From the NCBI GenBank assembly GCA_013350335.1, contig CM023540.1, positions 19,163,828 through 19,227,827 of the forward strand: 64,000 bases of DNA. Reading direction: 5' to 3'. The stretch's first letter is position 1, and each line of letters starts with the position of its first letter. Positions 22,437 through 32,334 of the stretch are shown in pieces. A model generated the notes under the pieces. The model made no database searches, was not told the origin of the DNA, and saw only the letters and a program-made list of their open reading frames with translations. The position numbers were made by a program, and so were the translations under genes. The stretch comes from Chimonanthus salicifolius. Taxonomy: Eukaryota > Streptophyta > Magnoliopsida > Laurales > Calycanthaceae.

Positions 22437-25400
22437 AACTGGAACAATTTAAGTACTAGAGGAACATTGATAGTCAATAGGAGCAATAACAAAAACATAA
22501 TAGTCAGCTGGAACAATGATAAAACAAAAAGGAATCCAACCATGTATGAAAAACCTGACAAGATAGTATATATTTGATTTCCTTTATCACTTAAATAATG
22601 CCATAAATATTTCCTGCTAATTTAAATAGGAAAAAAAATTCATGCTCGACTGCAAGCTGCTGCTGCTGCTGCTGCTGCCTTTTCTTTTGGGCGGGGGGTG
22701 GTTGTTGAGAACTGATTTAGTACTGTCAGAAAGCATTATTTCAAACAAAATTTATTTTCCAATGGATATTATAAAGTGAAATAAAGTGGAATTATGATGC
22801 TTTGCTCATTTGCAAATGTTAGGATTATTCTTTGCTTCTTGAATAATTGGTTCATGTTATATTTTTGAGAGGTGATAAACTCCCTTGCACTAATGTCAAT
22901 TTTGTGAAATACCTTTCTCAAGGACTTATCTTCATACAAAACCCTAACAATTCGTGAAGGACTGCTGATCCCTTTTCCTTTTCCCCTGTTTGTGATTTAA
23001 TAGATAGAACCCTGAAATGTTATGTTAGGATCGTGCCCACCCACCCCCCCTCCCCCCTCTCCTCCTTCCCCCTTCACACCCCACACGTGTGATATTGTCC
23101 TTTTTGCTGACCCAAGTCAATGGATCCCCTCACCCCCACATGGTCTATTGGGCACACAGCGCTCACAGCTTTAAAAAGCGTCATACTAGATGAGGGAGGC
23201 GACCCCTCTTATAAGCACCCAAGCCTTACACCTCCTAGGCAAAGATGAGACTTTTTCACCCATTCCCTATTGCGGCACAAGTGGCCCTTTTTGTGAGGTT
23301 GTGGCGGTCAGTCTAGTAGGGCGGTTAATCTCTATGGGCCTAAGGGTAACACTGGCAGGGGTACCCCCTCACCAACGCTGGATTGCTGGGCCCCATAACC
23401 CAACAATCCCCCCCTCAGCAACCACGCTGAGTTCCCGAACCTCGGACCCACTCTGATACCAATTGTTATGATCATGGGCCCCCTCTCACACCCCACATGT
23501 GTGATATTGTACACTTTGCTGACCCAAGTCAATGGGTTCTCTCACCCCCATAGGGTCTATTGGGCACACAGGGCTCTCGGGCTTTAAAACGTGCCAAACT
23601 AGATGAGGGAGGCGGCTCCTCTTATAAGCATCCAAGCCTTGCACCTCCTAGGCAGTGTAACACTTTTTCACCCACTCCCTGTTGCAGCATAAGTGGCCCT
23701 TTTTGTGAGGTTGTGGCGGTCAGTCCACTAGGGCGGTTAGTCCCTACGGGCCTAAGGGTAACACTGGCGGGAGTCCCGCCCACACCAGCGCTGGATTGTT
23801 GGGCCCCATAACCCAACACCGGAGGTATAATATACTAAGATTTACTGACAAAAATCCCTATGATATGCCCAATGTGGACCATTATTATGGAGTCCAAAAG
23901 TCTAATGGTTTTACAATCCTGAGCATATCCTTTTTTTTTTACTAAGCAAATTACTGAACCATTTGATTCATTGTCAAATTGAGTTGACCAACCATTGTCT
24001 TCTGAACCATTCATCTGAGGTCACCAATTAGATGGTTAGATCTGTTCAATTAGAGTGATTTCTGGCTTTTATTTCACAATAGGGCCTGTTATTTGGATGT
24101 TTCCTGTTGATGTCCATCTATGCTATGTTTACTCTTAGTGATTATGAAATTGTAAGGATTTTAAGTTCTCAGGCCAGGCAGCTCAACATTATGAACTCAA
24201 ATTAATACTGTTAACAATACTCAACCATATAGCTGTGGATTGTGAATCCACAGGTTGGCTCTCAAGGCATTTACAGACCAGAAGAGGCGGTTCTTCCCCC
24301 ACCTTGAAGATGACTCACTTGGCCAAACTTGTGGTGGAGAGTTTGGAGTTACAAAGAGACAATGTGGTCCCCAAGCATCATCCACACAGAGTCATAGAGA
24401 TGAACTCAATGAAGATAAAACTTTGTCTGATGTTCTAATCCATTTGGAAAAGGATGCTCCCAACTTGAAAATTTTCACTTACCAACGTTTAGATTGGTTG
24501 AAAAGAGCTTCATCATTGTCTTCCACAAATGAAAATACCATAGACCCATCCAAGGAACAGAACTTTCATAATTCAAATAGATTAAGACCAGGGTCACTGG
24601 GTGCTGTGGCTGCAGATCAGGTAGCTGTTCTAGAGTTGTTGGTGCCTTCGGTTTTCAGAGCTATAGTATCATTGCATCCTGCAGGTTCTTTAAGCCCTGA
24701 TGCAGTTGCATTTTTCTCTCCTGATGAGGTAATTATGTCATTTTTTTTTACCTTTTTTTATAAATTGTAATGTGACTCGATCCCTCAACCTTAATTGCAG
24801 AATGATTTTTCTTTTTTGCTATGATTTATTAATGTACTATAATCATATTGAAACTCATAAAATCTATGATCTATCTCAAATAATGGTATCTTCCAAAAAG
24901 GGTACATTCACCCATTTTGGAAAGTATTCTTTTCTGCTCGACTTCGGTAGCAGGATTGCTACAGGTCATTATAATGCCCTACTTTATGGTTTGGGCTAGA
25001 AGGCTGGAAAAAGTAAAAACCTACACCCATTTCAAAAAAAGAGAGTAAAAACCTGCATAATGTGGTTCCACTTTTAGGTTTTCCCTAAACAATGGTTTGG
25101 GTGTTTGTTGCAGAATTGTATAGGGTTTTCTTTTGGCAACTGATCTTCACTTGTTAGCCTGCCTTTATCCTTTATCATCTTGAAACCTGCTATAAATTTC
25201 TTTTAATTTGTGTAGTGCTTGAAGCTTCTTGTTAATTCCCATTACATTCTCTATTTGTTATCACTATTCAATTGTTATTATTCTTAATTCACACTCCCAA
25301 GAAGCCATAAACTCTTTACATTTTTGTACAGGGAGGGAATTATATTCATGCTAGAGGCTTTTCAATATATCATGTGTTCAGGCACATTACGGTAACAGAT

Positions 25401-26527
25401 GCTACTGCTGCTGATGTCATTTGATTGCAGTTTAGCCAGCAGGGCAACCAACTGAAATAGTTTGTAATCTCTGAAACTAATATTCTTAATCTTTTTTGTT
25501 CATTTAATTGCAGGAACATGCGAACATGGCATTGCAATTTTTTCTGGGTGTAAAAAATGAGACATCATTGTACCTTCTTTTGGTACTCCCTCTTTCTGTG
25601 CTGTGTGTTTGTGAGGACAATGGGCAAGAAGAATTGCTCTAGGCAACCTCTGCCATGTGCTAGAAGTGATATTGACCACTGTTCTCAAGCATCTATGGAT
25701 ATAATAAATATTTTTCTCTACTGTATGCCATTTTGTACAAATGCTGAACAGTACATGACTATTTTCATAATGAGCAAACACTTAGCTTTTTCTTTCCATT
25801 CTGTGATGTGGGATGGGCTGTTTCCTGTTGGTTGTTTGTGACTGAACTGTTGCCCCACATGATCATTGGTAATCCAGCTTGTCAATGCATCAATAAGGAT
25901 GATGATCCAAGGATCTACCTGTTTGGACGATATTTATACTTTAATTCTGTCTTACAGTAACTCAGTTAAGGATAATAGAATGGTCTGTGAAATACCAAAT
26001 AAGGGATGGCTATGATCTTCCAAACTGGGTTAATTTTTGGACTATCATCATAGGGACAATTAGATCAATAATCTGGATCACTGAACTGTAGCTCATGCTT
26101 ACACAGATCAGAGGATCAGAAAATGGTATATTGGCTGTGTCTTTCAGGACCTTGCAACTCTTTCTTGTGATCATGTTGATGTGCAGATTGTCTAACATTC
26201 TCTTGTTTTTTTTTTTTTTTGGTAGCAATGGATCAGCAGTTATCAGACTCTATTTACAAAACTTTGCAGGTAAGAGGAATTAAGATGATTTTTATACGTA
26301 AATTGACTTTAGATGCTTAATTGTAACCTTTGTTATGGTGCAGTAAATGTGGCCGCCTTCTTACAATGGATAAGCCTTCTGCGTTGCTCTTGCCTCCTGT
26401 TTATCGCCCCTATCGGCAAATTTTAGCTGCTAGAACTCCAACGAGCCAATCAACATTGCCACCGAAAGAACAAAGTTCGAATGGCTGCACTGCATATCAT
26501 ATCGGTTGTTCTTTTGATGAAGCCTAA
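11003..26527 (+). CDS. MED27: Mediator complex subunit 27 (MED27), seven exons, 430 aa
   Basis: MED27 belongs to the Mediator co-activator, which links transcription factors to RNA polymerase II in the nucleus. Exons: 11003-11297, 16759-16924, 24254-24728, 25332-25391, 25514-25582, 26226-26269, 26344-26527 (stop TAA). All introns are GT-AG, the phases agree, and the total is 1293 nt. The N-terminus has a Ser/Ala/Thr-rich leader, then APPKQVALAMDRL, LIADIRLGADRLLEALFVAA and LKEEASMRQHLQDLRSLG. Exon 2 gives the plant hallmark NSWGLHMPLVCPDGAVVAYA and KRQLAGQAGASAVDRTR. Exon 3 starts LALKAFTDQKRRFFPHLEDD. The C-terminal Med27 domain (exons 4-7) has YIHARGFSIYHVFRHITE, SSYQTLFTKLCSKCGRLL with a CxxC pair, and ends AYHIGCSFDEA. 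Length and order match plant MED27 as I remember it. All exons are intact. Introns 1 and 2 (5461 and 7329 bp) are swollen by retroelements. Confidence 0.93.
12933..13277 (-). mobile_element. Very short TRIM-like element, minus strand
   Basis: Two direct repeats of about 134 bp, 12933-13066 and 13144-13277, share AAAATCATGACT, CAAGTGTCATATG and CATTGGTTT.TCAAATTAACTGATGTG. They flank an internal stretch of only 77 bp. In that stretch, next to the right repeat, is CTGATACCAT, the reverse complement of ATGGTATCAG: a tRNA-Met primer-binding core in the right place for a minus-strand element. The left repeat has TG...CA ends (TGTTAG...CTCA). No coding capacity. Total about 345 bp, close to the minimum for an LTR element. 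No clear target duplication seen. Confidence 0.75.
14112..14466 (+). repeat. 178-bp near-identical tandem duplication in MED27 intron 1
   Basis: TACATGGATTTAAATCTAAC starts at 14113 and again at 14291. The two copies run in parallel to ...TTAATTTCATGGCC with only a few one-base differences, so the duplication is recent. Confidence 0.9.
14463..15010 (+). repeat. Diverged higher-order repeats following the duplication
   Basis: 14463-14560 (TATGGCTAAAACTTTTATATG ... GGATGGGGCTAAAA) recurs in diverged form at 14890-14985. 14620-14800 resembles the 178-bp unit (ATGGATTTTAATCTATC, CAAAACTTCAAAGGCA). The ancestral repeat was therefore about 420 bp and older than the near-identical pair. Confidence 0.55.
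15340..16060 (-). mobile_element. L1-type LINE 3' fragment, minus strand
   Basis: Starts with a T-run (3' poly-A tail in reverse) followed by the reverse of CTCAATAAAGATACCATTTC, a LINE 3' end. Further right, on the minus strand, comes HTVEDVDHLLLHCPF, the core of the zinc-binding C-terminal domain of plant LINE reverse transcriptases. Frames are broken; 5'-truncated. The 236-codon minus frame at 15879-16589 overlaps it but shows no further motif. Confidence 0.65.
16330..16455 (+). mobile_element. Short LINE fragment, plus strand
   Basis: The plus-strand frame reads ILWKMVSLEIRWFVWQETN followed by IRIFND. It resembles the 'W..W.ERN.RIF' segment that follows the zinc-binding domain in plant LINE polyproteins. 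About 125 bp only. Confidence 0.5.
16549..16570 (+). repeat. (CT)11 microsatellite
   Basis: Uninterrupted CT run in MED27 intron 1, about 190 bp before exon 2. Confidence 0.95.
17310..19270 (-). mobile_element. 5'-truncated L1-type LINE, minus strand
   Basis: The 3' end is the T-run at about 17318-17328 with the reverse of an A-rich, ATTAATA-containing tail. Going right on the minus strand: the RNase H end HEVSFAIVSRTANGVAD (about 17550), GDSANAIK, FTESVGLRDSNKTELLSIRR and GGVLRDH (17660-17840). Then the zinc-binding domain SFVWCALKLKVLTRMDLKRR and CSLCGSLEEDVDHLFTRCPV (18270-18450), followed by upstream RT-linker sequence (18480-18660). Many frame breaks. Endonuclease and RT core are absent, as expected for 5' truncation during target-primed insertion. 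Confidence 0.85.
17827..17858 (+). repeat. 32-bp poly-C tract
   Basis: An uninterrupted run of 32 C lies where the LINE RNase H frame (minus strand) codes a short Gly run before VLRDH. The family has only a few glycines there, so the tract is an expansion or a sequencing or assembly artefact. Confidence 0.9.
19280..19830 (+). mobile_element. RTE-type non-LTR fragment, plus strand
   Basis: A plus frame reads LNGAFYKLVVGLVMLYGTEC followed by WVMNN (19555-19620). This matches the 'KGKFYRTAIRPA(M/L)LYG.ECW' segment of plant RTE reverse transcriptases. It is followed at 19770-19805 by GATGGTGATGATGGTAATG, the trinucleotide-type tail that RTE elements use instead of poly-A. Confidence 0.7.
21480..21860 (+). 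mobile_element. LINE 3' fragment, plus strand
   Basis: Plus-strand LEGNSKIVIS resembles the RNase H 'VEGDSKIVI' segment of plant LINEs, and SKVDELASL the following 'N..ADELA' segment. The element ends GATTAATGAAGTTACTTTTC plus an A-run at 21846-21855, a LINE 3' end. Confidence 0.65.
22398..22434 (+). repeat. Compound (TC)n(TA)n microsatellite
   Basis: A CT run passes directly into an AT run within MED27 intron 2. A (TGC)7-like run lies nearby at 22656-22678. Confidence 0.95.
23023..23818 (-). mobile_element. Complete TRIM element, minus strand
   Basis: Direct LTRs 23023-23405 (383 bp) and 23464-23818 (355 bp) share, on the plus strand, CACACCCCACAYGTGTGATA, CCCTTTTTGTGAGGTTGTGG and TGGGCCCCATAACCCAACA. 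The minus-strand LTR start is TGTTGGGTTATGGGGCC. The internal part is only 58 bp. On the minus strand it has TTGGTATCAGAGTGGG (23447-23462), a tRNA-iMet primer-binding site next to the 5' LTR, and a purine tract GCTGAGGGGGGGAT (23406-23419) next to the 3' LTR. No coding capacity, so it depends on another element. C-runs make the 3' LTR longer. No convincing 5-bp target duplication. Confidence 0.9.
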
Positions 26528-27532
26528 GGGTATCCACATTTCTTGGCTCAGGTATGCTGCCTGCCAATGACTGCCGGGGCTTCCTTCTGATTGTGTTGAC
26601 TAACCTACACGTCCTTCAAGTTGCTTCCAGATACAGACAAATTTCTTATTTCCTTTTTTAACATGTTTGCATGTACAAGCCACATTTTAATATTGTGCAA
26701 TCATAGATGGCTCTTGCTTTGTATGGGACTTAACAACAAATAGAAACTTCCTTTTGCTTGAAATTTTCTGTACCATATTCATCAATGAAACTCGTTTTAC
26801 TAGCTTCCCTTTTTACATTTTGACATCATTAGAACTTTATTCATATTTTCTAATTCAAAATCAACACGCTCAGTTTTTTATTTTTGGAAAGTTAACAAGC
26901 TCAGTTTTTCAACTCAAGATGCCTACAGCCTTGTTTTTCAAAACACTACCAACTCTTCAGAAGCTAAATACCAAGGGCATTTGGTATTTTCTTTGGAAAA
27001 GCAACGGTTTCATGAGAATGTGGCATTTCTTAAGGTGATAAACATTTTTAGCAAAGGGAAAGAGAGCCATGGTTGGTTATAGGATGCCATATTCTCCATG
27101 CCATATTCTCCATCCTTGACCCATGAAAATGGGAGCTTATGAAAAAATGATGCTTCTATGTAGATTTTTCACCTGTTTTCCCTTTGATGAAAGCCCCCTT
27201 CTTAGAAAACCATATCTTTCTCCTAGAATTTTTGACAAGGGGATTAGACTCGTTGTTGGTTACATCATGCCATATCCTAGAAGTGATAGTGAAAATTTGT
27301 TAGGAAAATGGTTCTCCACCTTTCTCCTTGCGAAGATGTATAAAGGCACATGATAGTTGCTTGCAGATTTTCACCTAAAACTTAAAGGGGTTTGAAATTG
27401 AAATTAACAATCTTCGATAACTTTTGGCTTTGAGTTGTGGCATTATGATCGTATATATTATTGATATAGAGTTCTCCCTCATTAGTTATGCAGGTTGCAT
27501 GACACTTCCACGAAATGATTCCTGTGGCCACT

Positions 27533-27568
<36 letters not shown>

Positions 27569-28270
27569 ATTTGGAGCATGTAAATCGAAAAAGCAAGCAA
27601 CTTACTGATATTGAGTCAAATTTTTAATACATTTGTGAGTTAAAAAATAAACCACAAACCATATACTTAACAAATGATTTCAACTAGGAAAACTTGAAAC
27701 AACGAAGGACTCATTGTAGGTTGTTAAAAGGCGGAGAAGGAACCTAACGATTTCCTGTGTTTCTTGCTGAATGCATGCCATATTTTTAGAAGTGGGGAAC
27801 TTGGTACCTTTTTTCTATTGCTTTCCCCCTCAGAAAATATTTGTTCATTCTTCCCTTCCCATCTGCTTTCTCTTAGCTTTTTAGTGTCCAATAAGTGTAG
27901 TCGATTCTTGAGAGAATTGAGCAAGAGTTTTTTGTAGGGTGAGTTGAAGGATTGTAGGAAGGCTTTACTTATTGGGACCAAGTCTGTCTTCCCATTGGCA
28001 CTGATGACCTTGATATCAGACAAATTGCAGATGTCTGTTTTTCTGTTCCCCTACCCTCTCCCCCTGGAAAATCTTTGTTCATTCTTCCCTTCCCATCTAC
28101 TTTCTCTTAGCTTATTAGTGTGTGGTTGAGTCTTTTGAGAGAATTGAGCAAGAGTATTTTGTAGGGTGATTTCGAGGATTGTAGGAAGGACAATTTTGTT
28201 AATTGGGACCAAGTCTGTCTTCCTATTTGCAATGATGACCTTGGTATTAGGCAAATTGCAGACGACGATG
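26528..28270 (+). other. MED27 3' flank
   Basis: The 3' UTR should begin here, but I cannot fix a polyadenylation site. The rest is AT-rich intergenic DNA with a (TC)n run at about 27537-27564 and the 232-bp duplication listed next. Open frames (26754-27038, 27123-27353) show no motif. Confidence 0.5.
27800..28265 (+). repeat. Tandem duplication of about 232 bp
   Basis: TTGTTCATTCTTCCCTTCCC, GAGAGAATTGAGCAAGAG, GGGACCAAGTCTGTCTTCC and CAAATTGCAGA recur in the same order at about 27841 to 28031 and 28075 to 28262. The copies differ at roughly a tenth of positions. The unit lies just before a plus-strand LINE fragment and may be part of it. Confidence 0.8.
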
Positions 28271-28760
28271 TGGATTTTCTCTCTAAGTGGCTTTGGAGAC
28301 TGAGCAATTTGTCAAGGCCTCTTGGAAAGCTCTAGTGATAAATGATATAATGTTTGAATATAGGATGGGGTGTGGATTACACCCTCAAAGGGTCTAGTAT
28401 GTGGAGAGCTATTTGTTCTAGTTTTGAAAAAAATCATGAAAGGCATTCATTCAAGTGTTGGCAATTGATGTTAGAGTTGTCTGGAAGGATACTTAGTGTG
28501 GTGAATCTAGCCCGCTTCTCCCTTCCCCCCCATCCCCACCCCCTACCAATTCTCTTTCTTCTTCCTAATTGCTTCTAATCCAAAAACTTTGGTTGATGAA
28601 AGTTTTTAGTTTAGAGGTGACGACGTAGTTTGAAACATCCTGTTTTGTAGAAATCTATTTGATGATGAAATTGATGACTTCGTGGTCTTCTCCTGCTCGA
28701 TAGTGTCACATTTCTTCAACCGATTCTAGAATCTAGTTGTTGGATCTTTCAAGCTCTCTC
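28270..28760 (+). mobile_element. LINE fragment, plus strand
   Basis: The plus frame shows LSKWLWRLSNLSRPLGK and, after breaks, SSMWRAICSSFEKNHERHSF. These resemble the 'LGKWLWRFANE' and 'GSSMWR.I' segments between RT and the zinc-binding domain of plant LINEs. Confidence 0.6.
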
Positions 28761-28779
28761 TCTTTCAATTCCTTTGAAT

Positions 28780-30600
28780 AGAGCAACTCATCATCATCAT
28801 CATTATCATTATCATCAGCCGGTAATCCCATCTATATGGGGTTGTCTTTTTGAGTTCTTCTACTCCAATTAACCCTATCATAAATCATGGCATCAGTCAC
28901 TCTACAGTCTATTGTGTCCTTTCTTATCCCTTCCCTCCATGTTTTCGAAGGTAGCTCTCTCCCCCTAGTGCACTTGATCCGTAGCCTCTCCACTGTCTGC
29001 ACCAAGGAGGTGTTTGGTCTTCTATTAACATAATCAAACCATCTTAAATGAGTCTCAATTTGTCATCTATTGGGGCTATTTTTAAACTATCCTAATGCAT
29101 TCATTTCTAACTCTATTCTTAGGATTAAATCACTCATCCAACGTAGCATACGCATCTCCGCTGTCCTAACTTTGTTTGTTTGTCGTTTTTTTCATTGTCC
29201 AACACTCTGCTCCGTAAAACATCACACATCTATTAACTGTTTTATAAAATCGTCCTTTTAGGCAAAGGGGACTCTTTTATCACACAAGACCCCGCTAGCT
29301 TGCCTACATTTTGCCTATCCTGCTCCTATCCTATTCGTTATAACTAAGTCAAAACCTCCTTGAGATTCTACCATGGAGCCCAAGTATCTGAATTTATCAT
29401 AATGTACAGCTAAGTCGTTTCCTATTTTTACGGAGTTACCCTTACTATCATCTAACCCACTAAAGCTACATTCCATGTATTCTGTTTTAGTTCTACTAAT
29501 TCTCAAACCATTTGACTCCAACGTTTTCCTCTATAAATTTAGTGCGAACATGTATGGGCTTAAAGCATATCCTTGATGGAGTCCTACTCCAATAGCAGAC
29601 TCTACTGTCTCACTACAAATGGTTCTAATGTTAGTGGTTGCACCCTCGTACATATCTTGAATAATCTCAACATAGTCATTAGGAATGTATTTATTTCTTA
29701 GAGTTCTCCAAATTAGTTTCCTTAGGCCTCTTTATCATAGGCCTTTTCTATATCAATAAAGTCATATAGGCCTTGTCTTGGAATAAAAATCACTTTTGTT
29801 GTTGACCTACTTTATGATATTATTTGACTCTTATCTTAGGCGGCCCAAAATTTCATTGTGTGACTCATGAGTTTGATCGCTCGGTTTGGCATAGCTTTGA
29901 GTATCTCTTTTATTTTTATAAAAAAGGATTATTATGCTCTTACACCACTCATCATGCATCTTTTTTGAGACTAGAATTTGTTAAATAATCATATCAACCA
30001 AAATACACCACTTTCACCTAAAATATGCCAAACTTCGATTGGGATGCCATCTAGCCTCAACTCTTTATTCTTCATCTTTTTCAAGGCTTGATTCACTTCA
30101 GTTTTTGTTATTTCTTCACCATCCCCTCATTTGTTTCTCCTTCCATATTTTCTCCATCTTCAAATTGAGTGTTCAACAAATCTCTGAAGTAGGTTTCCCA
30201 CCTTTCCCTAATGTATTTGTCTTTCACTAATACCCTTCGGTTATCATCCTTAATGCGTCTCACGTGGTCAAGATCTCATCTCCACATCTTGTCGAGCTTA
30301 TAAATTCTTCTCTCCTTCCTTCGTTTTCAATGTGGGATACAGATCATCAAAGGCTTCATATTTGGCTTTACTTACAACTTTGTTAGCGGTCTTTCGCGCT
30401 AGCTTGTAATTTTTCTAAGCGATCATGTTCCTTGATTTCTGTCATACGATAAATTGATTTTTCTTTTCATGAATAGCTCTTCTACCTTGGTTAGGCCTAT
30501 TCTAGTTCCGTTAGTTACACCCAAAAGTTCTTTGGCTATATCTTTAATGAGTCTTTCATTATTTTGTTCTCCCCCCTCTCTCAAATTCCACCATCTAATT
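28780..30600 (-). mobile_element. RTE-type non-LTR retrotransposon remnant, minus strand
   Basis: The low-coordinate end has (CAT)n at 28787-28817, an ATG-repeat tail on the minus strand. Going right on that strand: FRYLGSMVESQGG and ESNGLRISRTKTEYMECSF (29315-29521), VGLHQGYALSPYMF (about 29560), NDYVEIIQDMYEGATT (about 29660), FIDIEKAYDK with RT block A (about 29745), LMSHT.KF (about 29860) and VKDKYIRERWETYFRDLLN (about 30200). The order matches plant RTE reverse transcriptase. Numerous stops; the endonuclease is not recognisable. Confidence 0.85.
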
Positions 30601-30859
30601 TTGGGAGGCTCCTTAATTGCTATTTTTTATGATCTATTCTTAACAAGCAAATCCAAGACCAAAAGTCTTTGTTGTGCTGTGAGGCTTTCACTAGGGATGA
30701 CTTTACAATCCCTACAATGGGTCACTTCTCTATGTCTAAGTGGAAAGAAGTCAATTTGAGACCTAGATTGCCTACTCCTATATGTAATAAGATGTTCTTC
30801 TTTCTTTTGGAACAAAATATTAGCTATGACTAAAGCATAGGCTACCACAAAATCCAAAA

Positions 30860-31510
30860 TTGATTCTCCAACGTGATTTCTTTCCCCAAATGCCTAATTT
30901 GGTGGTTAATCTAGCCATTGGCCATTTGGTCTTACAAGTCCTCAGATGCATGTGGTGGGTCTTTCTTGGACCACTGGCCACTGGAAAATCCTCACTTTTG
31001 ACAATATTCACAAGTGGCTGCATATTGTTGTCAATGTTTGTCCGCTATGTCTCTATGTGGCTGAAGATGTTGATCGCTCATTTTTTCACTATAGCTTTTC
31101 ATCCAAAGTTTGTTATCTGTTTTTCAATCTTTTTAATACTCTGCAAGATACCTAGCTTCCTTTGCCATTATTTGGAGCCTTTGGGGGGAAAGGAATGACT
31201 GATTCTTCATAAACAAAATGGAACTTGATAGTGAAGCTGTTTCTTGTGCCAAGCGCAAAATATTTCGGCTAGCCCACTAAAGGACTTAGAAGCCATCTCC
31301 AGAGCAGACTCATTTCTAGCTTGGAGAGAGAGTATCAATATTTCCCAAAGAGAAGTCATATTTAGTCTTTCTTTTGGGCATTTCTCTGTTTGGTGGGCTT
31401 TCCCCTGTTTTGTTTTGTTTTTTTGTTGAACCTATATGCAGATCTCAATCTAATGTATATGTGCACTCCTTGTGCCCCTCATTAATAAATTCAGTTACCA
31501 ACTTTTTTAT
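30860..31510 (+). mobile_element. L1-type LINE 3' fragment, plus strand
   Basis: The plus frame gives ILTFDNIHKWLHIVVNVCPL (about 30990), then CLYVAEDVDRSFFHY with the CxxC...DH-like layout of the LINE zinc-binding domain. IIWSLWGERND follows at about 31165. The 3' end reads CATTAATAAATTCAGTTACC at about 31480. Confidence 0.75.
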
Positions 31511-31514
31511 TTTT

Positions 31515-31980
31515 TATTTTTTAAAAGGAGGGGAATAATTTGGAATTTTAGAAGATTTAAGTGTAAATGATGGATTGATCAAAATTGAAGATGACTTAGT
31601 ACCAGATTATAAGAAGCTTTCATACATAGGTGAAACTATAGAACCAAAAAAATGGTGTCTGATTTGGATATAGCTGGTAAGATGGGAGCAAGATGGTCTC
31701 AGTGGGGGCAAGTTAGTGTCATATGATTGAACTGTACTACTTTTGAAGGGGTTTTTCAGTAGGAGACAGTCAGTTAATGCAATGAAGGACAATATATGAA
31801 GTTGAATGTTGCAAAATGAAGAAAAGATAAAGTAGATATACCCTTTTTTTAGAAAAACAGAAAATACTAGTAGAAAAATGGAGATTTATATGTTAATTAT
31901 TGGTGTAGTGTAACATTATAAGATACAATAAGAAATGAGCACACTAGAGGAAGCCTAAAGGTTGACTAATAGGAGAATTT
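31515..31980 (+). mobile_element. RTE fragment, plus strand
   Basis: Degenerate match to the RTE segment 'KIEDDLVPD.KKLSYIGE' (31580-31640), followed by a trace of 'LKGFFSRR..NAMKDNI.S.ML' (31745-31810), equivalent to the KGKFY...LYG.ECW block. Confidence 0.5.
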
Positions 31981-32334
31981 CTAAAATTTAGGTGCTGTTT
32001 AATGGAAGTGGTTTATTGTTTGGACTTTTATGTGCAAAAAAATGTCACTATGAACAATCAAATAATAATTATTTCAATCTTTATACACATGAAGGATAAA
32101 AAAGTGTAAGAATGATATGTGGAGAGGTGGCAGTTCTTTTTACTGTGCTTCATAGAGGTCTGCCTTGAATCTTGTTTGTTTTTTAGTCATAGAACACTTC
32201 TTCTTGAAAAGGTGAAGAATCTGTTTATGTTCAATAGACAGCTTAAAAAAATCAAGATGGAGTTCCCTAATGTAAAGTTGTTTGCAAATGTAGTACTAAT
32301 CAATGAGACAATAATATAACTAAATAATAATTTG

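Larger units (their letters stand above)
16925..24253 (+). other. MED27 intron 2 (7329 bp)
   Basis: GT-AG intron between AACTAG/GTAAGT and ATCCACAG/GTTGG. It holds a minus-strand LINE (17310-19270), a plus RTE fragment (19280-19830), a plus LINE 3' end (21480-21860) and a minus-strand TRIM (23023-23818). The stretches 19830-21480 and 21870-23020 show nothing I can name, except short open frames (e.g. 20470-20685) without motifs and a possible decayed LTR end near 21870-22145. Confidence 0.85.
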
